Translations under genes and position numbers: made by a program
The notes under the pieces: generated by a model
The model's database searches: none
Told to the model about the DNA's origin: nothing
Seen by the model: the letters and a program-made list of their open reading frames with translations, nothing else
NCBI RefSeq assembly: GCF_949628265.1
Contig: NC_088787.1
Location: forward strand, 19,768,501 to 19,832,500
Direction of reading: 5' to 3'
DNA from: Cloeon dipterum
Lineage: Eukaryota; Arthropoda; Insecta; Ephemeroptera; Baetidae
Length of the DNA stretch: 64,000 nt
Part shown: positions 35,611-46,700 of the stretch, in pieces
How the letters are laid out: every line of letters begins with the position of its first letter
Position numbering within the stretch: position 1 is the first letter of the stretch

Positions 35611-36665
35611 TTAGTCTGCGGGCCTTTTTTCACTGTGTTTCTTGGTAAATTCTTCGGCGTTTTTCACAAACTTCCTGCGATCCTTAATGTACTCTTCGGC
35701 CAAATCTGCTCTAAGTGGGTGTTCAGGTTCCGGATCGTTCACTAAGGCCACAAGTGCTTGGATCACTGCAAAATCGCACACGCACACATCGGGTTGATTT
35801 TAATTATTTTGTTTAGTCAGTTAAATTGCCATTAAATTGCTACTCACCCTGGTCTGTTTTGGTGGCTGGCTTCCAGTTCTCAGCCGTGATAATTGGTAAG
35901 CAAACCTGACCCTTCTCGTCGATGTTGGGGTGGTAAATCTTCGTCCTGAAACATATCTTGGGCGGCTTGAAGGGGTATTCTGCGGGGAAGGTGATCTCGA
36001 TGCGAAACGCGCCTTTGTTGAACGGAGGATTGTCCTGCAATTGCGTCATATGATGACAATACATTTCTTATAAATTTTGAAATATTGCTTACTGGCACGA
36101 TGAGGCCTTGCCACGAAAGGATGTTGGACTCGTCCACTTGGATGTCTCGAAAATTCCTCATGCCCGATTTCCGAATATCTTCAAGCTCCTGCGAAGAGAG
36201 ATATAATTTGCGTCAGTAATTCAATTTATAAATTAATGCCGAGCGCCAACGCAGGTGATCGGCGCCGAGTGTCACTCCCAACATGTTGTTTGTCAGACAG
36301 CACCCATTGTCCGAGTGATAAATAATTTATTCCGTACTGTGATACCGCAGCAATTTGCGAATTACTATCAATGATGCGTGTCGGTGTGTTTTCACTTGTA
36401 AATAATTCAAAGATATCGACTGAAATAGGCGACATAATACGAAACAAGTCTGCGTAAACGAGGGGCACAGCGACCGGGCCGCCAATATTCGATTTCAAAA
36501 TTTTCGCTACTCGTTCCATGCAGCGCTTCCGGGAAATGTTTTATCAGTTGATTAACTTTCAAACGTTTCAAATTCATCAACAAATAGGACCGAAATGAAG
36601 TAATTGCAGAAAAAATTAACGATATTTAGGGAGCTTACCTTCTGCAGTCTTCTTGTGGCCGCCAT
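35611..36665 (-). CDS. UBE2L3: Ubiquitin-conjugating enzyme E2 L3 (UbcH7/Ubc10), 4 exons, 154 aa
   Basis: Exons 36665-36639, 36188-36093, 36034-35848 and 35765-35611 join in phase to 465 nt, giving 154 aa, exactly the length of human UBE2L3. It is a cytosolic and nuclear E2 that passes ubiquitin to HECT and RBR ligases such as Parkin and HOIP. The UBC fold is complete: [50 protein letters not shown], the active-site segment [14 protein letters not shown] with Cys86 in the expected place, [13 protein letters not shown] and the tail [15 protein letters not shown]. Nothing essential is missing. Start and stop are unambiguous from full-length agreement. Confidence 0.97.
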
Positions 36666-37393
36666 CTTGCAATTTAATAATACCCAATGAAGTTCCGAGA
36701 TTGGCTATTAGGTTCCTTGTGGCGCTGTTTTTCAAAATTCGCGGCGCAAACAGTAACATTGTATAATAATATTATTCCTTAGGCTTATTCCTGAACAACT
36801 TGATAACTTATTATTTGATCGTGATTTTGAAACAAATAACGAAGGAAAATTCCCTTATAGATGGAAAATTTTCTCATTATTTCTTTTTGGTAAGGAATTG
36901 AAGAATTAAATACGCAGTTCATTCCAGTTAACTGGTTAAAAAGATTGATCATAATAATTTATAAATTGTAATAATATAAGAAACAATTATTATTATGCAT
37001 CGATATGTCATTGCAATATGATTAAGTTTTAATTTTTCTGTGCCTTGAATATTTTGATAATGCTGCATTTTTGTCTGGATTTGGTGATAAACAAAAAAAT
37101 AAGCTTCAGGGCTTGACAACACATTTATTGACACAACTGTTACACAAATAATATTTGAGTACTGCAGTAAATATTACGCATTTGCTTTTAGAAATTTTCA
37201 TTTCATTGTTTGCAACCTTCGAATTTGCGAAAAGCAAAATAGCGCAACTTAAAGTAACCTTATACTAAACAGTGAATGGCAGACATAAATGGGATGAAAT
37301 ATTAAGCTAAAAAAGGACGACGTTTTAAGTATTTGAGGACTCTTTTTAACCTTTTGGGAATGCCAATATCTATTTATAAAAGATCAATATAAC
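36666..37393. promoter_or_regulatory. Upstream region of UBE2L3 (and of the plus-strand micro-gene)
   Basis: About 0.7 kb between the UBE2L3 start and a divergent small open reading frame at 37394. It is AT-rich with no identifiable motif. It may serve both genes. Confidence 0.35.
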
Positions 37394-37750
37394 ATGATGA
37401 TGAATCCTTACAACACGAAAATGGGACAGCAGCCATCCAACATTGCCAGGCAGCAATCATTCATTTCAAAATCAGGTGACACAGGCCTTGCCTGCTATTA
37501 TTTAAGCCTTAATTTTAAGTCAGTGTAATTAGTAATTTAATAAGCCCGTCTAGAACTGGGAGAATCTAACAGATGCATCTCATACATCCATCTCTTTGGA
37601 GAATCAAGAGGTGAGGTGACCAATTTTCACATTAGTTGCAAAATGTTCGGAATATAATTTTTAATTCTTTTGGGACAATCTAGTCAAAATTATCCGTGAT
37701 TGAATCAGGTTGCCGTGCGTTTTTTAAACCAGCTCGGCGGTAGTTTGTAA
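37394..37750 (+). CDS. Possible micro-gene, 3 exons, about 53 aa, function unknown
   Basis: I do not recognise this product. A candidate first exon, 37394-37475, opens with three Met codons (MMMNPYNTKMGQQPSNIARQ) and ends at a GT donor in phase 1. A second exon, 37573-37610 (acceptor CTAACAG), and a third, 37709-37750, continue in phase (DASHTSISLENQE, then VAVRFLNQLGGSL and stop). An AATAAA follows 15 nt after the stop, at 37765-37770, which supports a real transcript end. It lies tail-to-tail with Sxl, 178 bp away. The weak point is exon 2: an alternative acceptor at 37552-37553 shifts the frame and gives a different short ending. Small size and lack of a known relative keep confidence low. 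Confidence 0.4.
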
Positions 37751-37927
37751 CTTGAAAATAATCAAATAAATCCACCTATTCAAGGGAATATCGAAATGTA
37801 CTTGTGACAATATAAAATCCGCCAGTGTCGTGCAGCCCAATTATCATTAAAGTTAAAAGTGAGCAAAATGAAAAAAAAATCGTTAAGTAAAACCGTAATT
37901 TAGGCCGTGATCGGCGTGGCAGCTCAT

Positions 37928-40424
37928 TCAGTTCCAGTTGTTGTTGTAATAGCCGCCAGGGCCACCGCCGCCACCCATGCCCATAGGGTTGAAGCGGCTG
38001 TTGTGCATCCTGTCAGGACGCATCGCGCCGCCCATGCTGTTGCCGTGCGGCGGCTGAGGCATGTATCCGCCGCCACCGCCCATGCCCATCTGGCCGTAGC
38101 CACCGCCGGGGGGGCCTCCTCCGCGCCCACGGAACATGTGCCCGGCGCCTCTTCCTGGTGGCCCGCCACGGACCATCCCACCTCCTCCCCTTGGACCACC
38201 TCGTCCACCTGGACCTCCTGGAAGGTAAAATGAAAATTAAGAGTTAGCTCTACAATTCAATCTGGCCTTAAAGATGAAAAATTGCCAAAAATTTCAAAAT
38301 AAATCGTTTCTTTTATCGTGGAAATCTGAAAGGAGTGCAGGTGCACCTTTGTCAATGTCAATGATCACTGATTCAAAATACTCTGCAGCTATAACACTAT
38401 GGTTATGAATTTTGTTTTGGAGAGAAAGTACTGCTGAGGCCTGCAGGGCCGAAACAGCGACTCTATGGCACAAGAGCACGTGATATTAAATTTAAATTAG
38501 TTTAATGCCTTCAATGCCTGGTTTTTGCTTGTGGAAGTAGCCATAGTAAAATCAGAAGAATTAAAAGAGGTTAAATTAGTGTGAATTTAGGTTTGAAGTT
38601 TAATTCACCATTTGCGAAAGCTTTTAGTATTTGAAGACGCCAGTAGCTGGCGCCAGCGGTTTATTTTTATTTTAAGGCACTGCCACTGATTTCAGACTTA
38701 TTACTACCTCTATGCATTCTACACTAAAAATCAGTTATTAGATGTGTTTGAAACAAAATCAGCCAAACCAATCACCGTAGAAAAGTCATATTGTTATTTT
38801 GAAGAGGTTTTTTGATTCTACAGCGGTTTGCAGGACCAGTTTTTGGTTTGAGCTCATCAAAAGAAATCTTTTGAAGTAAAGAATCCAGATTCATCTTGTC
38901 AATTTAAGTTAATATCAAATATTACAATGCCTGAAAATTAGATTCACAATTTGATTTTGCAACGATTCCTACCACGATCTCATTAGGATTTACGTTTAAC
39001 GTTCGGCGCCCCGTAATTCGAACACTGTTAAATTAAAAATGTATTTTCCCAAGGTGACATCTCCTGGTTGCAAAAAACCAGCATTTTTTTTTTATAAAAA
39101 AATGCAGTTTAAGTTTTTTAGTTTTTTTTTTAAATGCAGTGCAGTGGTAAAAAGGTTTTTTTTCAATTTTTTACCAGTTTCTTGCAGGCAATGTTTTCAC
39201 CTTATTTCTAATTATTAGCTTATAACCTCAACTTCAAAAATTGTCAGAGATAAATTTTTGGAGAAATTAAGGCAGCAAAATGGCAATTTAAAAGAAAATA
39301 TCTGCTCAGCGAAGGAAATTTTGAGCACTCCGACCGATATTTTAGATTTTTACAGAAGAAAAACGGAATAAACTAATTTCTTGCAATTCTTGCGCAAGAA
39401 ATTGGTAAAAATTGAGTGGCAAAAACCGTTAAAAACCAGTGGTGAAAAAACCGGGTGGTAAGCAAATGCAACCCTGCACCTCCTACTTGCATACTACAAG
39501 ATTTAAATAATTTTGCCACAAGCTTCAATTAGTATCCTTCATATAATAGGTGCTTAACAAAAATCAAAACAAAACATGACCAATTTTTCCAAGACCGAAA
39601 CGGTATATATGAGTTGGATGAGAATAAAGAATTGATTAACTTATGAAAAATTATTAAAAAAATGTATTACATGCTACGTAGATGTCTTAGAATCTCCAAT
39701 AATTTACCTCTGCTTTGTGTGAAGCCTGCTTGCCAGCCTGCATAGTAGGCGGCTTTTTGCTTGCCATGTTCCTCTGCTATCTTGACCTGAATAGGCTCCA
39801 TGCTTCCATCAGGAATGGTGCCGTTCAGGGCGGCTATCGCGTCTTCGGCCTCTTTGTTAGTGTTGTATCTGCGTATATTATGCACACCGATTGTCAGTTT
39901 GATTCAGTCTGGTTGGAGAGAAACACCAATCACCTAACAAAGGCGACCCCGCGAGGCATTCCAGTGGCTCTGTCCTTCAGGATGTTCTTCTGCACGATCT
40001 GGCCAAACTGGTTGAACATGGACTCAAGGTAATCGTCGGTGATGTCCCTTGGCAGGTTGGTGATGTAGAGATTGGTGTTCTTAATCTCGTCGCTCGAGGG
40101 TCGGGCGTACGACACCTTGATCTGCTTGTTCTGCACTTGCAGACCGTTCAGCGTGTTGATGGCCTTAAGGGCGTCATCTTCGCTGACGTAGTTGACGAAG
40201 CCAAAGCCGTAGCTGTATCCAGTCTTTAAACAAAAGATGAGTTGAATAAAGTTTTAAGAAATATGTGAGCTGCGTACTTTGAAGTCCTTCATCACTTTGC
40301 AGCTGTCAATCGTGCCAACTGTGCAGAACATAGCGTACAGCTCCTTCTCAGTCATACCTTGCGGAAGGTAGTTGATGATAAGGTTGGTTTTGCTCGTGTC
40401 TTGGTCTGGCTTGAAGTTGCTCAT
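37928..40424 (-). CDS. Sxl: Sex-lethal-like two-RRM RNA-binding protein with Gly/Arg-rich tail (4 coding exons, 295 aa)
   Basis: Exons 40424-40278, 40223-39934, 39868-39708 and 38217-37928 join in phase to 888 nt. The protein has two adjacent RRMs. In RRM1, RNP2 is NLIINYL (about 14-20) and RNP1 YGFGFVNY (54-61). In RRM2, RNP2 is NLYITNL (100-106) and RNP1 RGVAFVRY (140-147). The segment around DRATGMPRGVAFVRYNTNKE and EEHGKQKAA matches Drosophila Sxl better than ELAV/Rbp9, which also have a third RRM that is missing here. Outside higher flies Sxl is not the sex switch; it is a general splicing and translation regulator binding U-rich RNA. The last 95 residues are RGG/Gly/Met-rich (GGPPGRGAGHMFRGRGGGPP) and end GGYYNNNWN. 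Translation starts 12 nt after a likely acceptor, so upstream untranslated or alternative exons probably lie beyond 40440. Intron 3 contains a worn MITE. Confidence 0.92.
38625..38880. mobile_element. Degenerate MITE in Sxl intron 3 (relative of 56048-56459)
   Basis: It shares with the element at 56048-56459 the order TATTTGAAGACGCCA, then AAGGCACTGCCACTG with TTTCAGACT, CACCGTAGAAA, GATTCTACNNCG and TTTTGGTTTG. The right half is incomplete, so it is an eroded copy of the same palindromic family. Confidence 0.55.
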
Positions 40425-41696
40425 GTTGGCGCCTTTCTTCCGAATAAAAAAATATAAATAAAATTACTCTCAAGAGGGAAGTGGGCTCAGACAAAAAAAT
40501 CTGACTATAAAATCATGACTAAAGATACAAGAGGCGCCCGAAATCAGGCGAAACGTTTCAAACGGTGGGAACTCCGGTCGCATGGTGCTCAACCCGAATC
40601 CCAGCAGCAGCAGCAAAAATAAAACTTTGTTCCTGGGGAAAGAGATGAGAGAATTAATATCAATAGACTTCACAACATGCAAAGTGTGACATTTCGAAAA
40701 TTCAAGCCAAATTGCGGCACTGAGGAAAAATAATGATAAATAAACTTGGATATTACTTGTGGTCCGAAAAATGCAGATTGTCCGTCAATTTTCTAAGGAG
40801 CATGAAAAAATAAAATAAACACATGATTAACAATCATCAGTATAAATAAACAACGTATTTTCGTTTTCAGCTGCTAAAATTCATGTAAATCGGTTGCAAT
40901 AAAAATATTAAAATACATAATAATAGATAAATATTGTAAAAATCCGCAGAACCAACGTTCGACTGCAGCAGGATCTTGTCATAATCAAATTGACCTTCAG
41001 GAAGAGCAGTTCGGCCTTTGCTAACAAGTCCAAGCTGACGGCTGACGCCAAAATTATGTTGCCACCAAAACAATAAATGGATTTTAGACGCTCCCCAGCT
41101 TCACACCAATTATTTCTTGATGAGAAAGCTTCCATCAGTAGTATCTTTACTAAAAACATGATGTGTCCATCGAAACTGTCAACTGTCACACCTTATGTAG
41201 GAAAGTGGCATTTTTCAAGTGATACAAAGTGAATCTACCAAGTAAATTCTTTCAGACGAAGAAACCAACTTCAAACGGAGGCAAGACACCCTCCTGTTCT
41301 CAAAAACACCCACATGTTGGGCTTCAAATTTTAAGCTGATGAGCGCTATAAATCCTTCGATTCAGCGGTAACGCCATGATTTTGGGCCTGCTACTCGAAC
41401 TTGAGAGAAGGCCGAGTAAAATTAAAATACAAAAATTGATTAATAGTAGAGAAATTAAATACTTCAAAGAAAAGCATTTAAGATTAAACAACATAAAGAA
41501 AATAATTATTGTCCTTGACAGTTCTTGTCTTGAGAGCCGATAATATCCGCAATATCCATTAATATATATGATCATAGGGTCGTCCGAAATTTCACAAACT
41601 ACAAAAAGGCATGAGCAAAGTATGTTATTCATAAATAGAGTATGCACTTGAACAAAAATAAAAAATAGAGCTGTGAGAAATTTTCATATATAGGTA
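40425..41696. other. Region upstream of Sxl coding start; possible alternative 5' exon
   Basis: On the minus strand an acceptor (CTCATCTCTTTCCCCAG) at about 40636 precedes a stretch with four GCT triplets and an ATG reading MRPEFPPFETFRLISG. A GT donor candidate follows near 40530. This could be an untranslated or alternative first exon of Sxl, but its phase does not join cleanly to the main coding exon. The rest to 41696 is AT-rich with nothing recognisable. Confidence 0.3.
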
Positions 41697-42286
41697 TGGT
41701 GCCGTGACAGTAGGCATACACCTTGATGCTAGAAACTGTGTTTTAGCCACTCTGTGATTGGCCTAAACAATGTATCATATTTTCTTATCAACCAATGCAC
41801 TCCTCTGGCATTAAGAAATGTATTCCCGGTTAATTATAAAATGTTACCGCCTTAGTTAGTGAGATACGCGGTATAATCGGGCATAAGAATGGATTGCGGT
41901 AGGGAAACACAGATTTCAAGTAGCGATAAAATCACTCAATTTTCAAGTTTTGATGCTTTAAAACGGGTTCATTACCTTAATTGAAGAGAAAAGTTAACCA
42001 TCATGAGCAAAAAAGATTTTCAAAATGACTCGTATCAGTCTTTCGTGGTTGCCGAAAAAGTGGCAATAAACCGGGAAAAAGTACCTTGGGAATAAGTTTT
42101 TATGCCACCCACTGGCCCTCCATCTAATGGAAAAGTCACGAACTCTGTGTCAAATCATCACCAGATGTTCAAGTGATGTTCCTTGATTATATTTAACTTG
42201 ATCGGTGTCGCCTTTCTCAACTAAAATGGTAAAACGCCCTCTATTTGTTTCCCTGCAAGAACTGTTCGCCCACTGTCACGGCACCA
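41697..42286. mobile_element. 590-bp MITE with 19-bp terminal inverted repeats and TA target site
   Basis: The ends are TGGTGCCGTGACAGTAGGC and the complement of TGGTGCCGTGACAGTGGGC (one mismatch in 19), and the element is flanked by TA on each side (41695-41696 and 42287-42288). TA duplication and short inverted ends fit the Tc1/mariner superfamily. No transposase frame is present, so it is non-autonomous. It sits between NAA25 and Sxl. Confidence 0.85.
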
Positions 42287-43786
42287 TATCATTATTATGT
42301 ATACATAAATGTTAATGATGACGTGTTTTTTCCAACACAGTTTTGGCAATTATTAGTATCTCCCTCAAATATGTATTCACCTCTGTGTTAGGGAAATTGA
42401 ACCCAAAGAAATGTTTTTGCAAGTCTGCAAAAATATCAATTTAGCCGCTTCTGATATGTGTACAAACACAAACACAGCTAATCTCAACTCCAAACCCAAC
42501 AACGGATAGTGGGAAAGACGCTTCCAGGGGATGGGGATATTGAAAATATAGCAATAAAAAAGCCAAGCTTACTTGTGAGCCAAGCACTACTTTAGTCAAA
42601 GAGATCTGGTCTGGTGTCTGGTCTGATGATCAAACCTCAAACAATTATGGCAGCGTAGCATGCAAGCGAAGTCACTGATTGGGCGCGCGGAAATGGTTGA
42701 AAGAGGCGTGGCGTTGGCGCCAAAAACTTTAAAATTCCGTTTATGTTTAAACCGTGCACCAATAGTAATTTTGAACATTTTTTTATTAGAACATATAATA
42801 TGTATTCAAAGCATTATTATGTAATAAATATTTTTCCTCTGACAATACAAAAAAACGAAAAAACATTGTAAGAAAAAACTTGTATTGTAAAGGCACACAT
42901 TTAAAAAAATAATTATGTTAACATGGCACAAAAATTTAATAAAAAGCTCCCAATAAAATGTTTTTAAAATAAAGTTGACAGCGTCATTATTATGTAAGGA
43001 CGGGTTAAAAAAATTGCTGACGCTTCCATACACTATATTGCTCCAATTATTTCCTTACCAGATCTGAGAAACATTTCTTTCCGATTGCAAATTCACCATC
43101 CCTTGATGCCGCCACGCCACCGGTTAATTAAGATATTGATATATTTTCACTGTCATTCTGCTGTCCATTTACATTGCTTACTTAAAATTATTTCTTTAAA
43201 TTGGTCCAGTTAATATTCTTTGCTGATTTTTCACAGCAATAGTTACTGACAGGACTGATTTTAATTGTTTCCACTTCCAGCTTATCAATAGAAATAAGTG
43301 TAGAAACGCAGTGGCAGTATAAGTATTGAGGTTGAATGCCTTCAAAATTGTAATTAACTAGTGGTGCAGAATCTTGTGGCAGCCTCTCAAGCACTAAGGG
43401 GATTACTTTACTATATTTATAGAATTAGAATTTGAATCAAAGAACGCGATGAATCAGTTTTTAGAACAATGTTTATTGCCAGAGGAAACCTTCCAATAAT
43501 TAAATAGAAGTGACGCGAATTTGAGTCCTCTCAGAAAAATATTTTGGTCATTGCTGGACTGTGTTGTATTTCATGCACATGTTTTGACTTTACACAAGTG
43601 AGGCAATGCAAAGAAGAAGAGACACTGGTAGCGAGGAGATGAAATCTAAACAGTCCTAACCAACACTTTGAAAGAAGATATCCGCTTTTTATAGGGTTGA
43701 GGCAAAGGCACGCGCGCTGATGTCCAAATAATCGGCCTCTAGCTCGAATAATTAATAACAAAGTGTGCGAGAACAAAAGGCCGCAG
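42287..43786. other. Intergenic DNA between the MITE and NAA25
   Basis: AT-rich, without a supported gene. A palindromic TTGGCGCCAA (E2F-type site) lies at about 42714-42723 within a small GC-richer patch (42650-42730), which could be the distal promoter of Sxl. Some of the right part is NAA25 3' UTR. Confidence 0.35.
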
Positions 43787-46700
43787 CTAGGAAATGTAGG
43801 CCTCAAAGTGTTTGCATCTGTGGGAAAGCAAGTTCTGTAGTTCTTTCGCCGAAGTCATGTAACTGTGCCTGAGCTTGGCCACCACCGCCACAACCATCTG
43901 GTCGCGCCGCTTGTTCTGCTCGTCGCCGCCTCGGTCGCTCTCCTCGGCCTCGTCCAACGACCACTTGCACAAGTGCTCGTTCAACTTGTCCACCAGCGCC
44001 ACTCGAGCCTCCCAACGACCGACGCTCTCGAGCAGCCTGCTGCAGCAGTCATTCAGGTGCTTCGCCAGCTTCGTCAGACTCTCGATCAGCTTTGGCTGGA
44101 AATGAATTAAAATTATTGAAATATAGTTTAATATTTGTGCTTGGTTCCGACCTGCGGCTGGTCGGTTGCTTCTTTCTTCTTCTTGCCCTTTTTCGAAGGT
44201 CCTGCTGCTGCTGGCTGGACGAGATTTTTGTAAACTCCGCAAAGCAGTGCCAAAAAGCTAAGCGTCTGTAAAAATCAATTATGAATCAGGTTGGGAATTT
44301 AGGATGATTGCCTTTTTTCTGCATGTCTGATTTTATTTTAGACATCAGATAAGCATAATTAAAGGTTTTAAAGATTCAGAGCATAAAATATTTTTTTTTG
44401 CATATTTGTCTACCACTGTCTAAATCTTTTAAAGAGCCTTAAATTAGACGCAATGTTGGTGCAAAAAATATCTTTTGTTTCTGGGTCTTGAGATTTTGGT
44501 TTAATAAAAAATGGTGATTTTTTGGACTATGTAACTTTTCAAATGGAGAATAAATTCAGTGCTTTTTTTAAAGCCTTAGATACTTGATATATTGTGTACA
44601 CACATTGTATTCTTCGCATCATCAATTTAAATAGGATATAGTTTTTTGTTCAATTAAAAAGATCTGAAACTAGTTGAAAAAAATCGACGCAGTTATACCA
44701 TTATTTTTACTACTCTTCTCCCCCAGACGTAAAATCAGTTACACTGTTACACTAACTTTTCATGACACATAAATATTTTACGAACTAGAAAACAGACCAA
44801 ACAATATTTCAGGGATGAAAAACTCCACCTTCAAATTAAAGACTTAAAAGGAGTCAAAATTCAGCAGGTTTATGGTTAAAATGTTTTAAAAATTGCATGA
44901 TTTGAGCACATTTTTCCTGTGACGATTGGGAGATCAGGAAAAATAATCATTTTTACTTGGCAGCCCTAATTTTATTTGTATAAATACCTCAAATGAATTA
45001 GTCGCCGTTTCTAGAGCGCTGCGTCTCATCAGAAGACTGTGGTCGTTGTCTAAAGATTCCTCAGCTTCGTTGCAGACCTGACTGATTTCCTCAGTCACTT
45101 TTGTCTGGAAGAATAAAATCACATAAAATAAGAAATATCGACTTCTTAAAAAGGTAACTGAACGCACCATGGAGTTAAGCGCGGCCGCATCGTTGCCTTG
45201 CGGGTCTCTCCTCAGTTCTGAGAGCTGGTAAGCCAGCTGCAGAGCGCGGACAAAGGCGGGCAGATGTCTGGAGCCATGGATGAAGTCTGTCCTCGACTTG
45301 ATCGGGTAGTTCAGTTCTGTGGTGGGGGCTGGGAACGCCGGCAGATTCATCACGGAAAGCTCGCTGATGAGGCGCGGCAGCAGATCGTCGCAGCTGCCGT
45401 TCGCGTCCCCTGAGGCTGGTTTTAAGAGGTCAAAGGCGGCGGCAAGACAGCGCAGTTGCAGTCGGCGCAGTTTGATCACCTCCACCTCCCGCAAGAACGT
45501 TTGCTCCATTTGCTCTGGGGTCAGATGCTTCTTCTTTGGGTCGAATGAGATAATCACATCCAGGTCTCGATTGTCTCGCAGCTTCTCCCACGCTATGTTG
45601 TCATCCGATGGCGTAATATCCATACGTCCTATTGCCTGCGTTGACATAAAAATTTAAAAATAAGTCTCATCTTGATTGAAATTAATTTTCACTTTCAATT
45701 TAATTTAAATGAATATTACCACGAATGTTCAGAGTGAAAAACAGGAAATTGTGTGTTAATAAAAAGTTTTACCAGAATAATTTGTGCAGTTACGAAATAA
45801 ACATCAACATTGCTAGAATGAAAATTTTGAACTGATGATATTATGTAAGCATCACAAGAGTAAAAAATGTATATTAAAGCAGACCCAAGGATCTCTTGTT
45901 AGATTTAAAAATGTTAAGTTAAAATTTTTACATTAAACCCTTATTGCAAAGTTTGAAAATTGCTTTCTCATGTCCAACTCACTTCTAAAGCTTGTTCATG
46001 AGTTGAAGGCATGAGAAGCTCGCTGAGCATCCGCTCGACGCTGCATCTTGTGTAGTGGTGGGAATTGTGCAGACGGTCACGGAACTCTACAAACTCGGAA
46101 ATCTTCAAGAACGATCCGTACTTGTAAGAGTAGGTAAGATGGTCTAAACTCTGCTGCAATCAGGCCATTAGAGAAATTATTTTCCGGTGCACAAATGCTC
46201 ACTTACATCTGAGTAGTTGGCAGAGAAGAATTTAAGGGCTGCTTCGCAGTGCGCTGATGCTAAGGACACGAGGCCAGTGGAAGAGAGGTGTGCGCAGTGC
46301 AACCAGCCCAAAGAGTCCAGCTGCATGTGCTTGATGTCAAGCAACTCATACGTTGACTGGGCAGCATTTCCTGCTCCTAAGCGTAAAAAGTACTTGTGAG
46401 ATTATTTTAATTAAAAGAAAAAATTAAGATAAAATGCAAAAAACATATAAATGAAAATAGCAATCTAAGATTTCCATTACCAATCATGGAGTAAATTTTG
46501 AGCAGAAGTAACTTAAAGTGGAAATTGGATGGACTGTGATTGAGCGCATGTTCCAGAATGGCTGCAGCCTCGACAAGTTTGTCCTCTTTCTGTTCATTGA
46601 TGCTCATTTCGTGCAGAATGTGACTCGCGATTAGAACATACGCGTCGTGAATTCTGAGAAGCAGAAATATTAAATCAAGATTATTTAAAACCCTTGAGGA

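Noticed and set aside
37928-40424. Assignment as ELAV/Hu or Rbp9 family
   Set aside because: Only two RRMs are present and the RRM2 to post-RRM sequence (RGVAFVRYN, EEHGKQKAA) matches Sxl; ELAV proteins have a third RRM.
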